A stretch of DNA of 31,760 nt from an uncultured Muribaculaceae bacterium (GCA_910583775.1 CAJTYD010000025.1:1-31760), one strand, 5' to 3'; numbered from the stretch's first letter, positions 13,877-22,821 are shown. Made by a program: numbers and translations. The notes: generated from the sequence alone by a model not told the origin.

Positions 13877-15778
13877 TTAAAGTAACCTGTATAAATTGTC
13901 TTTAACTATGGCGTAGCCTTCGTTGCACAGGAACGACAGAAGTCGGGAAAGCTGAATATGTTCGATCCTCAGATCTCTTTCCATTATTCTTATGTCGGCT
14001 CCATATTGCCGGGCCTGGAGATATGCGATGATTTTTTCAATCACCTCCTCGTCTTTAGGCTGCGATTTCTTTTTTGCAAGGCAGACGTCGCATCTGCCGC
14101 AATCGTGGTCGCTCTTTTCGCCGAAATAATTAAGCAGTTTGTTTTCGCGGCACCCCTCAGGATCGAATCCATAGTCGATCATGGCTTCTATTCTCTTTGT
14201 CAGAATGGCTTTCCGGTCCTCATAGATCCGGTTGCCGATCATTATCAGGTCCTTGTCTTCGCGCGAAGTCGGGAAATAGATATACGGGGCGCGGTTGCGG
14301 GGAATGTAGCTGGCTATTTTCCTGCGTGCGAGTTCAAGAAGCGCTTCATATACTTCTTTGTCGGTAAGGGCGGTCAGGGTGGTGATAAGATATTCGCTGA
14401 TCGTCACATAGTCGGCGAAAAGGCCTGTGTATTGCCTCAGAAGGCAGTTGAGAACTTTCTCGGCCTGCTCCGTAAGGTCGGCGACGTGATAGAGGTCCTC
14501 CCGGGTGCAGGTGATCATGAAGCGCGACTGATGTTCGGTCTCGTCAAGAAATTCGACATATCCGGCTTGCCCGAGAATGTGGAGGGCTGCGAGACATTTC
14601 TTTTTCTGGAATTCGAAGACATCGCAGAATTTATCGATGTCGAATTCCTTAAGCATATCGTATCCCTCGCCGATCGCCAGGCGCATGAAGATGCACACCC
14701 GGTCGTAGATAAGACGGATGTCATCGCGTGAAGGAAACATCTCGGTCACTTTGCGGCGGAGAGTGGCCGGATCGGTCTGCGAGATGAGCAGCACGGCGTA
14801 TGACGTGAGGCCGTCGCGCCCGGCGCGCCCGGCCTCCTGATAGTATTCCTCGAGAGACGGCGGCAGGTCGAAATGGATCACGACTCTCACGTCGGGTTTG
14901 TCGATGCCCATTCCGAAAGCGTTTGTTGCCACCATGACCCTGATAGCTCCGCTTTTCCATTCGTTTTGCCGCTTCTCCTTGAGCTCATAGTCAAGATTGG
15001 CGTGATAGAACGTGGCAGCGATTCCCTGCGCCTGGAGATAGTCGGCGATCTCGCGGGTGCGTTTCCGGCTCCTGACGTAGACGATGGCCGAACCGGAGGT
15101 CCGGCTCAGGATATGGAAGATCTCATGTATCTTTGTCTCGGTCTTTCTGACGATATATCTGAGGTTGGAGCGGGAGAAGCTCATACGCAGAATCTCAGGC
15201 TCTTTCATTTCGAGCTGGCGGCAGATGTCGCCGGCCACTTCGGGAGTGGCCGTGGCTGTGAGCGCGAGCACGGGGACGCTTGGAAAAATCTTGCGGAGAC
15301 TCTTGATGTTGAGGTAGGCAGGCCGGAAATCATAACCCCATTGGGAGATACAGTGGGCTTCATCGACGACGATGAGCGATATTTTCAGCATCCTCACTTC
15401 CGAAAGAAACCGGACGTTCCTCAGACGTTCCGGGGAGATATAAAGGAATTTGGCGTTTCCGTTGAGCAGGAATTCATTGGCTATCCGCTTCTCTCTTGCC
15501 GTCATGCCGGAGTGGTAGAAAACAGCCTTGATTCGGCGTTTCTTAAGATTGTCCACCTGGTCTTTCATCAGGGAGATAAGGGGAGTTACCACCACGGTGA
15601 TTCCGTCGAGAATCAATCCGGGAACCTGAAATGTGATTGATTTGCCGCCTCCGGTAGGCATGAGCCCGAGCGTATCCTTGCCGTCAAGTACGGAGCGGAT
15701 TATGCTCTCCTGCAGGGGGCGGAATGAGTCGTATCCCCAATATTTCTTCAGGATCTCTTGAATATATGCGGCATTCAT
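13877..15778 (-). CDS. recQ: ATP-dependent DNA helicase, RecQ family
   Basis: This 633-residue 3'-5' DNA helicase acts in recombination and fork repair. Motif I is MPTGGGKSITF (about residues 40-50), motif II is VVDEAHCISQWGYDF (about 138-152), and motif VI is in YYQEAGRAGRDG (about 317-328). The RecQ zinc-binding region has four Cys (EGC, HDC, GRC and DVC, about 553-582), displaced toward the C-terminus compared with E. coli RecQ. The protein ends soon after and shows no HRDC domain, like the shorter RecQ paralogue of Bacteroidales. It lies 24 bases downstream of recJ. Confidence 0.95.
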   Translation of the reverse strand: MNAAYIQEILKKYWGYDSFRPLQESIIRSVLDGKDTLGLMPTGGGKSITFQVPGLILDGITVVVTPLISLMKDQVDNLKKRRIKAVFYHSGMTAREKRIANEFLLNGNAKFLYISPERLRNVRFLSEVRMLKISLIVVDEAHCISQWGYDFRPAYLNIKSLRKIFPSVPVLALTATATPEVAGDICRQLEMKEPEILRMSFSRSNLRYIVRKTETKIHEIFHILSRTSGSAIVYVRSRKRTREIADYLQAQGIAATFYHANLDYELKEKRQNEWKSGAIRVMVATNAFGMGIDKPDVRVVIHFDLPPSLEEYYQEAGRAGRDGLTSYAVLLISQTDPATLRRKVTEMFPSRDDIRLIYDRVCIFMRLAIGEGYDMLKEFDIDKFCDVFEFQKKKCLAALHILGQAGYVEFLDETEHQSRFMITCTREDLYHVADLTEQAEKVLNCLLRQYTGLFADYVTISEYLITTLTALTDKEVYEALLELARRKIASYIPRNRAPYIYFPTSREDKDLIMIGNRIYEDRKAILTKRIEAMIDYGFDPEGCRENKLLNYFGEKSDHDCGRCDVCLAKKKSQPKDEEVIEKIIAYLQARQYGADIRIMERDLRIEHIQLSRLLSFLCNEGYAIVKDNLYRLL

Positions 15779-15802
15779 CTGGGTGGGGGAATGTGCGGCC
15801 GA

Positions 15803-17536
15803 TCACTGCTCGGAGGGCCGGATGTCGCGGATCATGAGCTGGATTGAGTCGGGATTGTTTGAGCGCTTTGTCTGCTCGATGGTATAGCAGATGTCGATGG
15901 GTTTGTGGGCGTGTATGTGCTCGAAATACTGCGACATATTGAATGCTATGGCATTGATCACGTGGCTCGTGCTGTCGTCTTCAAGCTCGAGCTTTATATG
16001 CTCGAGGTTCTTGCCGACGAGTTTGCTGGTTCCGAAATCGAACACATTCTTGGTGCAGAAAACCGGTTTCTGGTTTCCCGGGCCGAAGGGATTGAGCTTC
16101 TTTAGATATGACACAAGCTCGGGGGTGATGTCGGCGAAGTCGATCACGGCGTCGATGTCGAGATGCGGCGATAGCTGGTTGGGCTGAATGTTCTTAGCCA
16201 CATATTCCTCGAACCTGCGGCTGAATTCAGGGATATTCTCCTCTTTCATAGAAAGGCCGACGGCGTATGTGTGGCCTCCGAAATTCTCGAGCAGATCGCG
16301 GGTGGAGTTAACTGCCGAGTAGATGTCGAATCCCTGGACGGAACGTGACGAGCCTGTGGCAATGCCGTTGGAATAGGTGAGCACAACCGAGGGTTTGTAA
16401 TAAAGTTCTGTCAGCCGGGAGGCAACGATGCCGATAATTCCCTTGTGCCAGTCTTTATTATAGATCACGATCGAACGTTTCCCTTTGATTATACCCGTAT
16501 TGTCTTCGATAAGACGGTTTGCCTCTTCGGTGATGCGTTTGTCGAGCTCCTTGCGGTCTTTGTTGTATTGGTCGATATCTTTCCCTTTCTCGTAAGCTTC
16601 GTGAAGGTCGCGGCAGACAAGAAGGTCGACGGCTTCGATTCCGCTCTGCATTCTCCCGGAGGCGTTGATTCGCGGACCGATCTTGAAGATGACATCGCTG
16701 ATGGTGATGTCTTTGTTGGTGAGTTTGCAGAGACGGATAATGCTTCTCAGACCAAGATTCGGGTTGGAGTTGAGACGGCGAAGGCCGTGATAGGCCATGA
16801 CGCGGTTCTCTCCGATGATGGGCACTATGTCGGCGGCGATGCTTACCGCCACCAGATCGAGCAGGGACTCAAGCTCGTTGTGGCTTGAGAGGCCGTTGCT
16901 CATAGCGAAAGCCTGCATGAACTTGAAGCCGACTCCACAACCGCTGAGATATTTGCAGGGGTAGGTCGAATCAGGCATCTTGGGATTCAGGATAGCCACT
17001 GCGGGAGGCAGCTCTTCGTCTGGGACGTGATGGTCGCAGATAATGAAATCGATGCCTTTTTCTTTGGCGTAGGCTATCTCGTCGATGGCCTTGATGCCGC
17101 AGTCGAGCACGATGATGAGCTTGATGCCGTTTTCGGCGGCATAGTCGATGCTTTTCAGCGATATTCCGTAACCCTCTTCATAGCGTGTGGGGATATAATA
17201 CTCAACGTTTGAATAATAGTTCTGGAGGTATTTGTAGACCAGAGCAACGGCGGTGGTGCCGTCCACGTCATAATCTCCATAAATCATGATCCTCTCCTTG
17301 GCTCCCATGGCTTTGTTGAGACGGTTGACTGCCTTGTCCATATCAGGCATCAGGAAAGGATCGTGGAGATGGGATATGGACGGAGAGAAAAATGCGTCAG
17401 CCTCTTTTGCGGTGGTCACGCCGCGGCGGATAAGCAACTCTGCGATGGCCTCTATGCCACCGCAATGCTCCGCCATAGCGTCGGCCTGCTGCTTCTGCTG
17501 ATGGGTCAAAGGCTGATAATTCCATTTTCCTGTCAT
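15803..17536 (-). CDS. recJ: Single-stranded-DNA-specific exonuclease RecJ
   Basis: This 577-residue 5'-3' single-strand exonuclease acts in recombination and mismatch repair. DHH-phosphoesterase motifs are visible: YGDYDVDGTTAVAL (about 85-98), VLDCGIKAID, CDHHVPDEELP (about 166-176) and SGCGVGFKFM. The C-terminal DHHA1 part contains NFGGHTYAVGLSM. Length is normal for the family. It forms an operon with recQ; the pair supplies an unwinding plus resection activity comparable to the RecF-pathway combination. Confidence 0.96.
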   Translation of the reverse strand: MTGKWNYQPLTHQQKQQADAMAEHCGGIEAIAELLIRRGVTTAKEADAFFSPSISHLHDPFLMPDMDKAVNRLNKAMGAKERIMIYGDYDVDGTTAVALVYKYLQNYYSNVEYYIPTRYEEGYGISLKSIDYAAENGIKLIIVLDCGIKAIDEIAYAKEKGIDFIICDHHVPDEELPPAVAILNPKMPDSTYPCKYLSGCGVGFKFMQAFAMSNGLSSHNELESLLDLVAVSIAADIVPIIGENRVMAYHGLRRLNSNPNLGLRSIIRLCKLTNKDITISDVIFKIGPRINASGRMQSGIEAVDLLVCRDLHEAYEKGKDIDQYNKDRKELDKRITEEANRLIEDNTGIIKGKRSIVIYNKDWHKGIIGIVASRLTELYYKPSVVLTYSNGIATGSSRSVQGFDIYSAVNSTRDLLENFGGHTYAVGLSMKEENIPEFSRRFEEYVAKNIQPNQLSPHLDIDAVIDFADITPELVSYLKKLNPFGPGNQKPVFCTKNVFDFGTSKLVGKNLEHIKLELEDDSTSHVINAIAFNMSQYFEHIHAHKPIDICYTIEQTKRSNNPDSIQLMIRDIRPSEQ

Positions 17537-17618
17537 AAACTCTGGTAAGGAGAAAGGTGAAGTTAATTCATGTCCGGAAGTTGTTTATAGAACTTCTTGA
17601 ACCAGTCCATATTCCTTA

Positions 17619-17650
17619 CAAAGTTAGCAATTTGTTTCCAAATAAGCAAA
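17619..17650 (-). promoter_or_regulatory. Promoter of the recJ-recQ operon
   Basis: The minus strand reads TTTG (17650-17647), then 20 bases, then TAACTTTG (17626-17619). This is a full match to the Bacteroidales -33/-7 consensus at the usual spacing, the best promoter in the window. The leader would be about 75 bases. Confidence 0.7.
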
Positions 17651-17669
17651 TTTTGGTCTAACTTTCACC

Positions 17670-17710
17670 TTAGCTTTAGCTTTCGTTTTAGCTTTCGCTT
17701 ATTTTCGGTT
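17670..17710. repeat. Short GCTTT-rich tandem repeats
   Basis: TTAGCTTTAGCTTTCG is followed by TTTTAGCTTTCGCTTATTTTCGG, giving four GCTTT units at six- to twelve-base spacing. It lies upstream of the recJ promoter. No function is apparent, and slippage during replication could produce it. Confidence 0.4.
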
Positions 17711-17799
17711 GACTCTGCTTTCGTCTGACTTCATTTTCGGACAAAGGTCGGGATTTCTACGTTTCAGCCCTGGCTGCATGATAACATTTGATATAGTTT

Positions 17800-19317
17800 A
17801 TGCGTTTTAGATTGTTGAAGGAAATAATATATCCCCTATTTCAATCGATGATTATGAAGACTGACGATCTTAAGAATGAAATGATGCGTCTATGGAAAGA
17901 TACGTTCCATGACTGTGACGACTATATCCGGATTGTTTTCGATGCGTATTTCAATCCGGAGTTTGTGGAGTGTGAATTTGTCGACGACAAACTTGTCGCA
18001 GCTATGCTTGCCGTCCCTTACGAATTCGGTAGCAAAAGAAATCGTATCAGAGGTGCATATCTTTGTGGGCTTGCCACTCGGCCGGAGTATCAGGGCCGCG
18101 GAGTGATGACTCGCTTGATCAATAGAATCTGCTCGAGGATGAAGGACAAAGGGTTTACTTTTGTATTTCTTATACCTGCCGACGAAGGACTTCATAAGTT
18201 CTATCTTGACAGAGGATTTGTAAATGCTTTCTATAGATTGCAGAGTAACTATGTCCCCGGTCATGATTTTACAAATGAATATTTCAATCATCTTGAGAGT
18301 GAAAGAAAGATTGTCGGAGATCTTAAAAAGAAATATTATAACAGTCTTGAGACGCATTATATCGAAAGATATATCATGAATAGTCTCGATTTTGATATCG
18401 CAGGTTATTTATATAATCTTAAAAGAAATAATGCGGAAAATGTTTGTCAAAATATTCATGATAGTTTATCATTGAATATTGGAGAAAACTCAGAATATAA
18501 TCTCGATAACTCGGTCATGAAATATGCGGATAAACATAATGAAAACTATACGCACATAATAGGAAAATATATTGATATAATTTACAGAATAATATCTAAA
18601 ATATTAGAGTTGCAGTCTGATTATAAATTTCTAAAAATCTGCAAGTCATATATGCAAATTATAACTGAAATAATTGAAAATCTAATTTCAAATGGAAGAA
18701 TATATTATTGTATAAATTCTGATGGAAATATCACTTCTGTAGCTTTTGTATCTATTCATGATGATGGAATTATTATAAATAAGATTTATTCCGGTGATAG
18801 ATGTAGTTGCATAAAGATTCTCGAATCTATAAAAAATAATTATCCCGATAGTAAATTGAAAATATATTATTCATCATCGGAAAATGGGAGTGAGGCTATC
18901 TGGAATTATAATTATTTAAATTCGGGGGAAGTCGAGGGGAATTATGGGATACTTTCTGAGGTTGAGGTTGATTATAATGCTGCTTGCTCTTCCGAAGTGT
19001 ATGGAATGGCGCGAATTCTTGACTTTTCTGAGATTTTAAAATTTCTTTGCAATGAGGCAGATCATCTAAAATTTTCGATTCTCGTAAAAGAACCGGAAAA
19101 TGGCATTTTTACCAGATATTGCGTGAAAGACGAACTTATCAGGGCAGAAACTTTATCTGAAGATGAAATCCTGAAGGACTCGATAAATATTGAGGAGGCT
19201 ATGACCCCGGAAGAACTGGCAGCTTTATTGTTCCGAAGATCGGACTCATCTTCGTTGGTGGCCGAAGCTTTTGGCTTTCCTCCTTTGGAGGGATCCATCA
19301 GTCTGATGCTCGACTAA
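17800..19317 (+). CDS. Eis-like GNAT N-acetyltransferase with an AT-rich insert
   Basis: This 505-residue acetyl-CoA-dependent acyltransferase has its N-terminal GNAT core at about 25-145. It includes RLWKDTFHDCDDYI and the acetyl-CoA loop LATRPEYQGRGVMTRLI, then FVFLIPADEGLHKFYLDRGF. The C-terminal part (YGMARILDFSEILKFL to about 485) resembles the sterol-carrier-like domain of Eis-type acetyltransferases. Between them, about residues 165-385 are much richer in Asn, Ile, Lys and Tyr than the ends, and the DNA is markedly AT-rich. The protein is longer than the roughly 380-400 residues I expect. In-frame ATGs at 17848 and 17854 are alternative, perhaps better, starts. The acceptor is unknown. 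Confidence 0.85.
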   Translation: MRFRLLKEIIYPLFQSMIMKTDDLKNEMMRLWKDTFHDCDDYIRIVFDAYFNPEFVECEFVDDKLVAAMLAVPYEFGSKRNRIRGAYLCGLATRPEYQGRGVMTRLINRICSRMKDKGFTFVFLIPADEGLHKFYLDRGFVNAFYRLQSNYVPGHDFTNEYFNHLESERKIVGDLKKKYYNSLETHYIERYIMNSLDFDIAGYLYNLKRNNAENVCQNIHDSLSLNIGENSEYNLDNSVMKYADKHNENYTHIIGKYIDIIYRIISKILELQSDYKFLKICKSYMQIITEIIENLISNGRIYYCINSDGNITSVAFVSIHDDGIIINKIYSGDRCSCIKILESIKNNYPDSKLKIYYSSSENGSEAIWNYNYLNSGEVEGNYGILSEVEVDYNAACSSEVYGMARILDFSEILKFLCNEADHLKFSILVKEPENGIFTRYCVKDELIRAETLSEDEILKDSINIEEAMTPEELAALLFRRSDSSSLVAEAFGFPPLEGSISLMLD

Positions 19318-19369
19318 GATAATATTGAATGTTGAATGTTGTATGTTGTATTAAGACATCCGCCTGTAG

Positions 19370-19399
19370 GGACGCACGGTTCGTGCGTCCGCTTTTTCT
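19370..19399 (+). terminator. Hairpin with T-tract after the acetyltransferase, REP-like
   Basis: GGACGCACG pairs perfectly with CGTGCGTCC around a three-base loop (19370-19390) and is followed by GCTTTTTCT. It ends the acetyltransferase transcript. The wider motif CTGTAGGGACGCACGGTTCG resembles a repetitive intergenic palindrome I recall from gut Bacteroidota and other bacteria, so it may be a dispersed repeat that serves as a terminator. Confidence 0.7.
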
Positions 19400-20154
19400 A
19401 TATGGGTATAGGCAGAAAAAGGGGAGTTGATGAGGCGGAATTCCGGAATTTACTTAGATTGAGTGAATTCCGGAATATTTTTGTTTTACATGTAACTTAT
19501 TTTAATATAATTAATTATATCTGTTATGGGAGTATTTTAAGGCTTTGAGAATCTGTTGACGTTTGCAAATCGGATAATTGTAAGGAATTTTTGGAATATG
19601 AGATTAAGAAATGCAAATTTGTAAATGGAAGGTATAGTGGGGTAGTGATGTCATAAAATTTGATTTTGAGAAATTGGTCAAATTGGGACATCGTGAAAAA
19701 GAGTAAGTCGAGAAACCTGAGGATTAACAATTTTGAATGAACAATTATGAATTAAGAAATGCAATCGCATTAGATTTGCAATTCATGGATTTGCAAAACA
19801 GAATCTATATTCATTTACAATTTGAAGAGGAGAGGGATGTCAGCAACGTAAATTTAGATTTGTTATCAGTTTAATATTGTGAAATTTGAGCTTTAACATT
19901 TATTAGTTATTAATATATATATCTGATATATTGTAAGTTAATTTATATTCTTAACCATTTGTTTAAATAAAGTATTGTTTTTGTCGGAAGTGGAGGGCAG
20001 AATGCGTTATTTATCTTTCATCTCATTTATATGCAATATTTAATGAGGTGATCTTTAGAAATTACTTTAATGTTTAAATTCATATTTCCAAATTGTAACA
20101 TCTTCCCGGAAAATTTAGATTAACGAAAATTAATTTGAATTTTCAACACAATTT

Positions 20155-20191
20155 AATTTGTAAATTGCAAATTATTGATTACATTTGTAAT
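20155..20191 (+). promoter_or_regulatory. Promoter with overlapping inverted repeats before the HTH gene
   Basis: The -7 box TACATTTG (20180-20187) is embedded in ATTACA-TT-TGTAAT (20178-20191), a perfect palindrome. Just upstream lies AATTTG-N7-CAAATT (20155-20173). Both are positioned to be operators, probably for autoregulation by the downstream Xre-type protein; that is inferred. Confidence 0.5.
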
Positions 20192-20217
20192 GGAAATAAT
20201 CAGTTTACAAAATTGAA

Positions 20218-20739
20218 ATGAACGAGGATAACGTAGCAATTCGTCTAAAAGGGTTCATTGATGAAATGGGTCTTACCAATTCGCAGTTTGCCGACAAGTG
20301 CGGCATACCGCGTCCGAGTCTGTCGCAGATTTTGTCGGGTAGAAACAAGAAGATCAGCGACGTGATAGTAGGCCAGATACATCTGGCCTTTCCTCGGCTT
20401 TCTGTGCTTTGGCTTCTTTTTGGCGAAGGCGATATGCTCATGTCCTCTCCTGTCGCTTCCTCTTCGGCGTCTTCTGCTTCTAATGAATCAAATTTATTTG
20501 GGGAGAATAATTTATTCTCGGATAATCAGCCGGGACAGAATGTTTTTTCAAATCTCAAGGCGTTAAATGACGCAAAAAATACACCTAACTCCGATGATAG
20601 AAGCGGAGTTAGCAGTGAAAATAAAACTAAGGAATTGTTGCTTGAAATAGAAAAAATGCGTAAGAATCCGAGAAAAGTAACGCAAATTACACTTTATTAT
20701 GACGATTCAACGTTCGAAACGTTTTATCCAGGCAAGTAG
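20218..20739 (+). CDS. Xre-type helix-turn-helix regulator
   Basis: In this 173-residue DNA-binding protein, residues 6-65 form a Cro/C1-type helix-turn-helix (GLTNSQFADKCGIPRPSLSQ), with IHLAFPRLSVLWLLFGEGDM completing the domain, a form usual in Bacteroidales. A low-complexity Ser/Ala/Asn linker follows (about 78-100). The C-terminus (about 135-173) is charged and ends in QITLYYDDSTFETFYPG, which looks like a small conserved beta hairpin. It stands alone with its own promoter and is preceded by a long empty region. Targets unknown; autoregulation is likely from the overlapping palindromes. Confidence 0.85.
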   Translation: MNEDNVAIRLKGFIDEMGLTNSQFADKCGIPRPSLSQILSGRNKKISDVIVGQIHLAFPRLSVLWLLFGEGDMLMSSPVASSSASSASNESNLFGENNLFSDNQPGQNVFSNLKALNDAKNTPNSDDRSGVSSENKTKELLLEIEKMRKNPRKVTQITLYYDDSTFETFYPGK

Positions 20740-20740
20740 A

Positions 20741-20828
20741 TAATTATGGCGGCAAGATGCCTCCACTCCATAATAATTATGGCGGCAAGATGCCGCTTTT
20801 TCATAATTATAACGGCGTCAGGAAGCCG
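20741..20828. repeat. Three spaced repeats with hairpins between the HTH gene and rarA
   Basis: TAATTATGGCGGCAAGATGC followed by C occurs identically at 20741-20761 and 20774-20794. A diverged third copy (TAATTATAACGGCG...) begins at 20804. Each GC-rich part can fold; in the second copy GCGGCA pairs with TGCCGC around three bases and is followed by TTTTT, so it is also a terminator for the plus-strand gene. The third, read on the minus strand, lies just beyond the rarA stop codon. Confidence 0.65.
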
Positions 20829-20836
20829 CCGCTTCA

Positions 20837-22111
20837 TTATTTTTTAAGTTGATCGAGCCGCTGCTGCATTTTTATCTCGGTTGGATTATTCTGAGATTTC
20901 CAGAATTTTTTATTTATAATATCGTCGGGAAGATATTGCTGCTCTACATAATTTCCTTCATAATCGTGGGCATACTTATATCCTTTATGATAGCCGAGAT
21001 CCGCCATCAGTTTTGTCGGAGCGTTGCGCAAGTGAAGTGGGACCGGTAGATTTCCTGTTCGCTCCACCTCCGCCAGTGCGTTGGCGATAGCCTCGTATGA
21101 GGAGTTGGATTTTGGGGAATTTGCGAGATAAATCGCGCATTCCGAAAGTATTATTCTGCCTTCAGGCCAGCCTATTTTCTGCAGAGAATCGAAGGTAGCG
21201 TTGGCAAGTAATAACGCGTTTGGATTGGCGAGGCCTATGTCTTCCGAGGCGACTATAACGAGCCTTCGGGCGATAAACGCAGGGTCCTCTCCTCCCGCCA
21301 CCATACGCGCCAGCCAATATACGGCCGCGTCCGGATCGCTCCCTCTGATCGACTTTATGAACGCTGATATTATGTCGTAATGCATCTCGCCCCCCTTGTC
21401 GTAGGCGGCGGGATTCTCCTGAAGACGTGAAGTAACGATGTCGTCGTCGATGACAACTGTTTCACATTGGGGCGTCGATTCTTCGATCAGATCTATAATA
21501 TTAAGGAGTTTCCTTGCGTCGCCTCCGGCGTATCTGAGGGCCGCCGTATCGGATTTTATATCGAATTTTCGTCTCTTGAGAATCTCGTCTTTAGTTATCG
21601 CTCTGTCGAGAAGTATCTCGAGATCCTCCTTGTCGAGCGGCTTGAGAGTGTAGACTTGGGCGCGCGAAAGCAACGGGCGAATCACCTCGAATGAAGGATT
21701 CTCGGTCGTGGCTCCTATGAGGGTAACAACTCCTTTTTCAACTGCACCGAGAAGTGAATCCTGTTGCGATTTGTTGAAACGGTGTATCTCATCTATGAAT
21801 AGAATCGGTCGCCCTTTGGAGAACATGCTTCTGCCGTCGGCTTCGCAACGCTGCAACACCTCTCTGACCTCTTTTACGCCGGATGTGACGGCGCTGAGGG
21901 TGTAGAAAGGCACTTCCGTTGTGTTGGCGACTATTCTTGCGAGCGTGGTCTTGCCCACTCCGGGAGGGCCCCAGAGTATGAAGGAGTTTACCCTTCCGGT
22001 TTCTGTCATTTTACGGATAATGCCATCCGGACCCACAAGATGTTTCTGTCCGATATAGTCATCGAGCGTGCGGGGGCGCAACCTTTCAGCCAAAGGGATG
22101 TGATTGTTCAT
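20837..22111 (-). CDS. rarA: Replication-associated recombination protein A (RarA/MgsA)
   Basis: This AAA+ ATPase of the clamp-loader group acts at stalled replication forks. The chosen start (22111) gives 424 residues beginning MNNHIPLAERLRPRTLDDYI, which is where the family begins. An upstream in-frame ATG would add 33 unrelated residues and run into the HAD gene. Walker A is WGPPGVGKTT at about 47-56; Walker B is LFIDEIHRFNKSQQD. VTLIGATTENPSF (sensor 1) and the C-terminal RAPTK-like LRNAPTKLMADLGYHKGYKY region are typical. It follows the HAD phosphatase gene by 26 bases. Confidence 0.96.
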   Translation of the reverse strand: MNNHIPLAERLRPRTLDDYIGQKHLVGPDGIIRKMTETGRVNSFILWGPPGVGKTTLARIVANTTEVPFYTLSAVTSGVKEVREVLQRCEADGRSMFSKGRPILFIDEIHRFNKSQQDSLLGAVEKGVVTLIGATTENPSFEVIRPLLSRAQVYTLKPLDKEDLEILLDRAITKDEILKRRKFDIKSDTAALRYAGGDARKLLNIIDLIEESTPQCETVVIDDDIVTSRLQENPAAYDKGGEMHYDIISAFIKSIRGSDPDAAVYWLARMVAGGEDPAFIARRLVIVASEDIGLANPNALLLANATFDSLQKIGWPEGRIILSECAIYLANSPKSNSSYEAIANALAEVERTGNLPVPLHLRNAPTKLMADLGYHKGYKYAHDYEGNYVEQQYLPDDIINKKFWKSQNNPTEIKMQQRLDQLKK

Positions 22112-22137
22112 TCGTCGAATCTTTAAGGTATAGATCC

Positions 22138-22794
22138 TTATCTGTGGCGAAGGATTTCGCAGATTTCCTCCATGTCGAATCCTTCTAAGGTTGAAACAAC
22201 CCTGTCGCAATAAGGTTCTATGGTAGAGGCGGGAAGTGTGCCGGCAACGCCTGTTACGTATGCTCCCGAATTTCTGCCTGCCTTGACGCCCTGCAGGGAA
22301 TCTTCGAAAACAACGCAGTTTTCCGGTCTTACGCCTACTTCTCCTGCGCCCAGCAGATAGCCTTCCGGATCCGGCTTTGACCGTGTTATGAGGTTGGCGG
22401 TGACGATGAATGTAAACATACTCTCGAGCTCCGGTATTTCTTCGCGTAGATGTTCCATTTTCTTATCGTCGCTGCTTGTCACAAGCACATGGGGAATGCC
22501 TTTGTTATCAAGCCATTGAAGCATTTCTTTAGCCCCCGGGAGCCAACGGTATGTCATTTTGGACTCCATCTCGTGGAGAAGGTTGCGGATGGTCTTGTCG
22601 GTCGATTCATCCGGATAGTAGGTCTTCATTATGTTGTCGAGGGTCATTCCCTTGATACGGAACGCCAGATCGTCATAGCCGGAGGGAAACCGATGGTTTA
22701 TTTCCGACCAGATTTTGGTATATTCTGTCTCGCTGTCGATCAAGACACCGTCAAGATCAAATAAAAAGGCTATTGGAGTCAATTTTTTAACCAT
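22138..22794 (-). CDS. HAD-family phosphatase (beta-phosphoglucomutase-like)
   Basis: This 218-residue cytoplasmic HAD hydrolase has its nucleophile motif as FLFDLDGVLIDSE (about 11-23, Asp at 14 and 16), motif II as VTSSDDKK (about 100-107), the motif III Lys in RSKPDPEGY and motif IV in VFEDSLQGVKAGRNSG. The helical cap between about 20 and 85 is that of the beta-phosphoglucomutase-like subgroup. The sugar phosphate or nucleotide substrate is not predictable. It is probably co-transcribed with rarA. Confidence 0.92.
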   Translation of the reverse strand: MVKKLTPIAFLFDLDGVLIDSETEYTKIWSEINHRFPSGYDDLAFRIKGMTLDNIMKTYYPDESTDKTIRNLLHEMESKMTYRWLPGAKEMLQWLDNKGIPHVLVTSSDDKKMEHLREEIPELESMFTFIVTANLITRSKPDPEGYLLGAGEVGVRPENCVVFEDSLQGVKAGRNSGAYVTGVAGTLPASTIEPYCDRVVSTLEGFDMEEICEILRHR

Positions 22795-22813
22795 ATAAAT
22801 AGTTCTTAGTTTA

Positions 22814-22821
22814 CAAAATTA
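22814..22821 (-). promoter_or_regulatory. Candidate -7 promoter box for the HAD-rarA operon
   Basis: The minus strand reads TAATTTTG, a full TAnnTTTG match, about 20 bases before the HAD start codon. No clear -33 element is seen. It lies back to back with the box of the divergent oxidoreductase gene. Confidence 0.4.

Larger units (their letters stand above)
19318..20217. other. 900-base AT-rich stretch without a convincing gene
   Basis: No open frame here has a recognisable family or plausible composition. It holds GAATGTT-type tandem repeats (about 19326-19350), a perfect hairpin at 19370-19390, a GAATTCCGGAAT motif twice (about 19438-19449 and 19465-19476) and a 14-base direct repeat ATTAAGAAATGCAA (19603-19616 and 19751-19764). 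The 3' end carries the promoter and inverted repeats of the downstream regulator. It could be a decayed gene region or hold an unrecognised RNA. Confidence 0.5.

Noticed and set aside
19336..19548. Small plus-strand open frame after the acetyltransferase
   Set aside because: It runs through the terminator palindrome and AT-rich repeats, with no plausible start context or protein features.
20741..20828. Possible CRISPR array
   Set aside because: Only two exact units and one degenerate unit exist, the spacers are about 10-12 bases long, and no cas genes are present.
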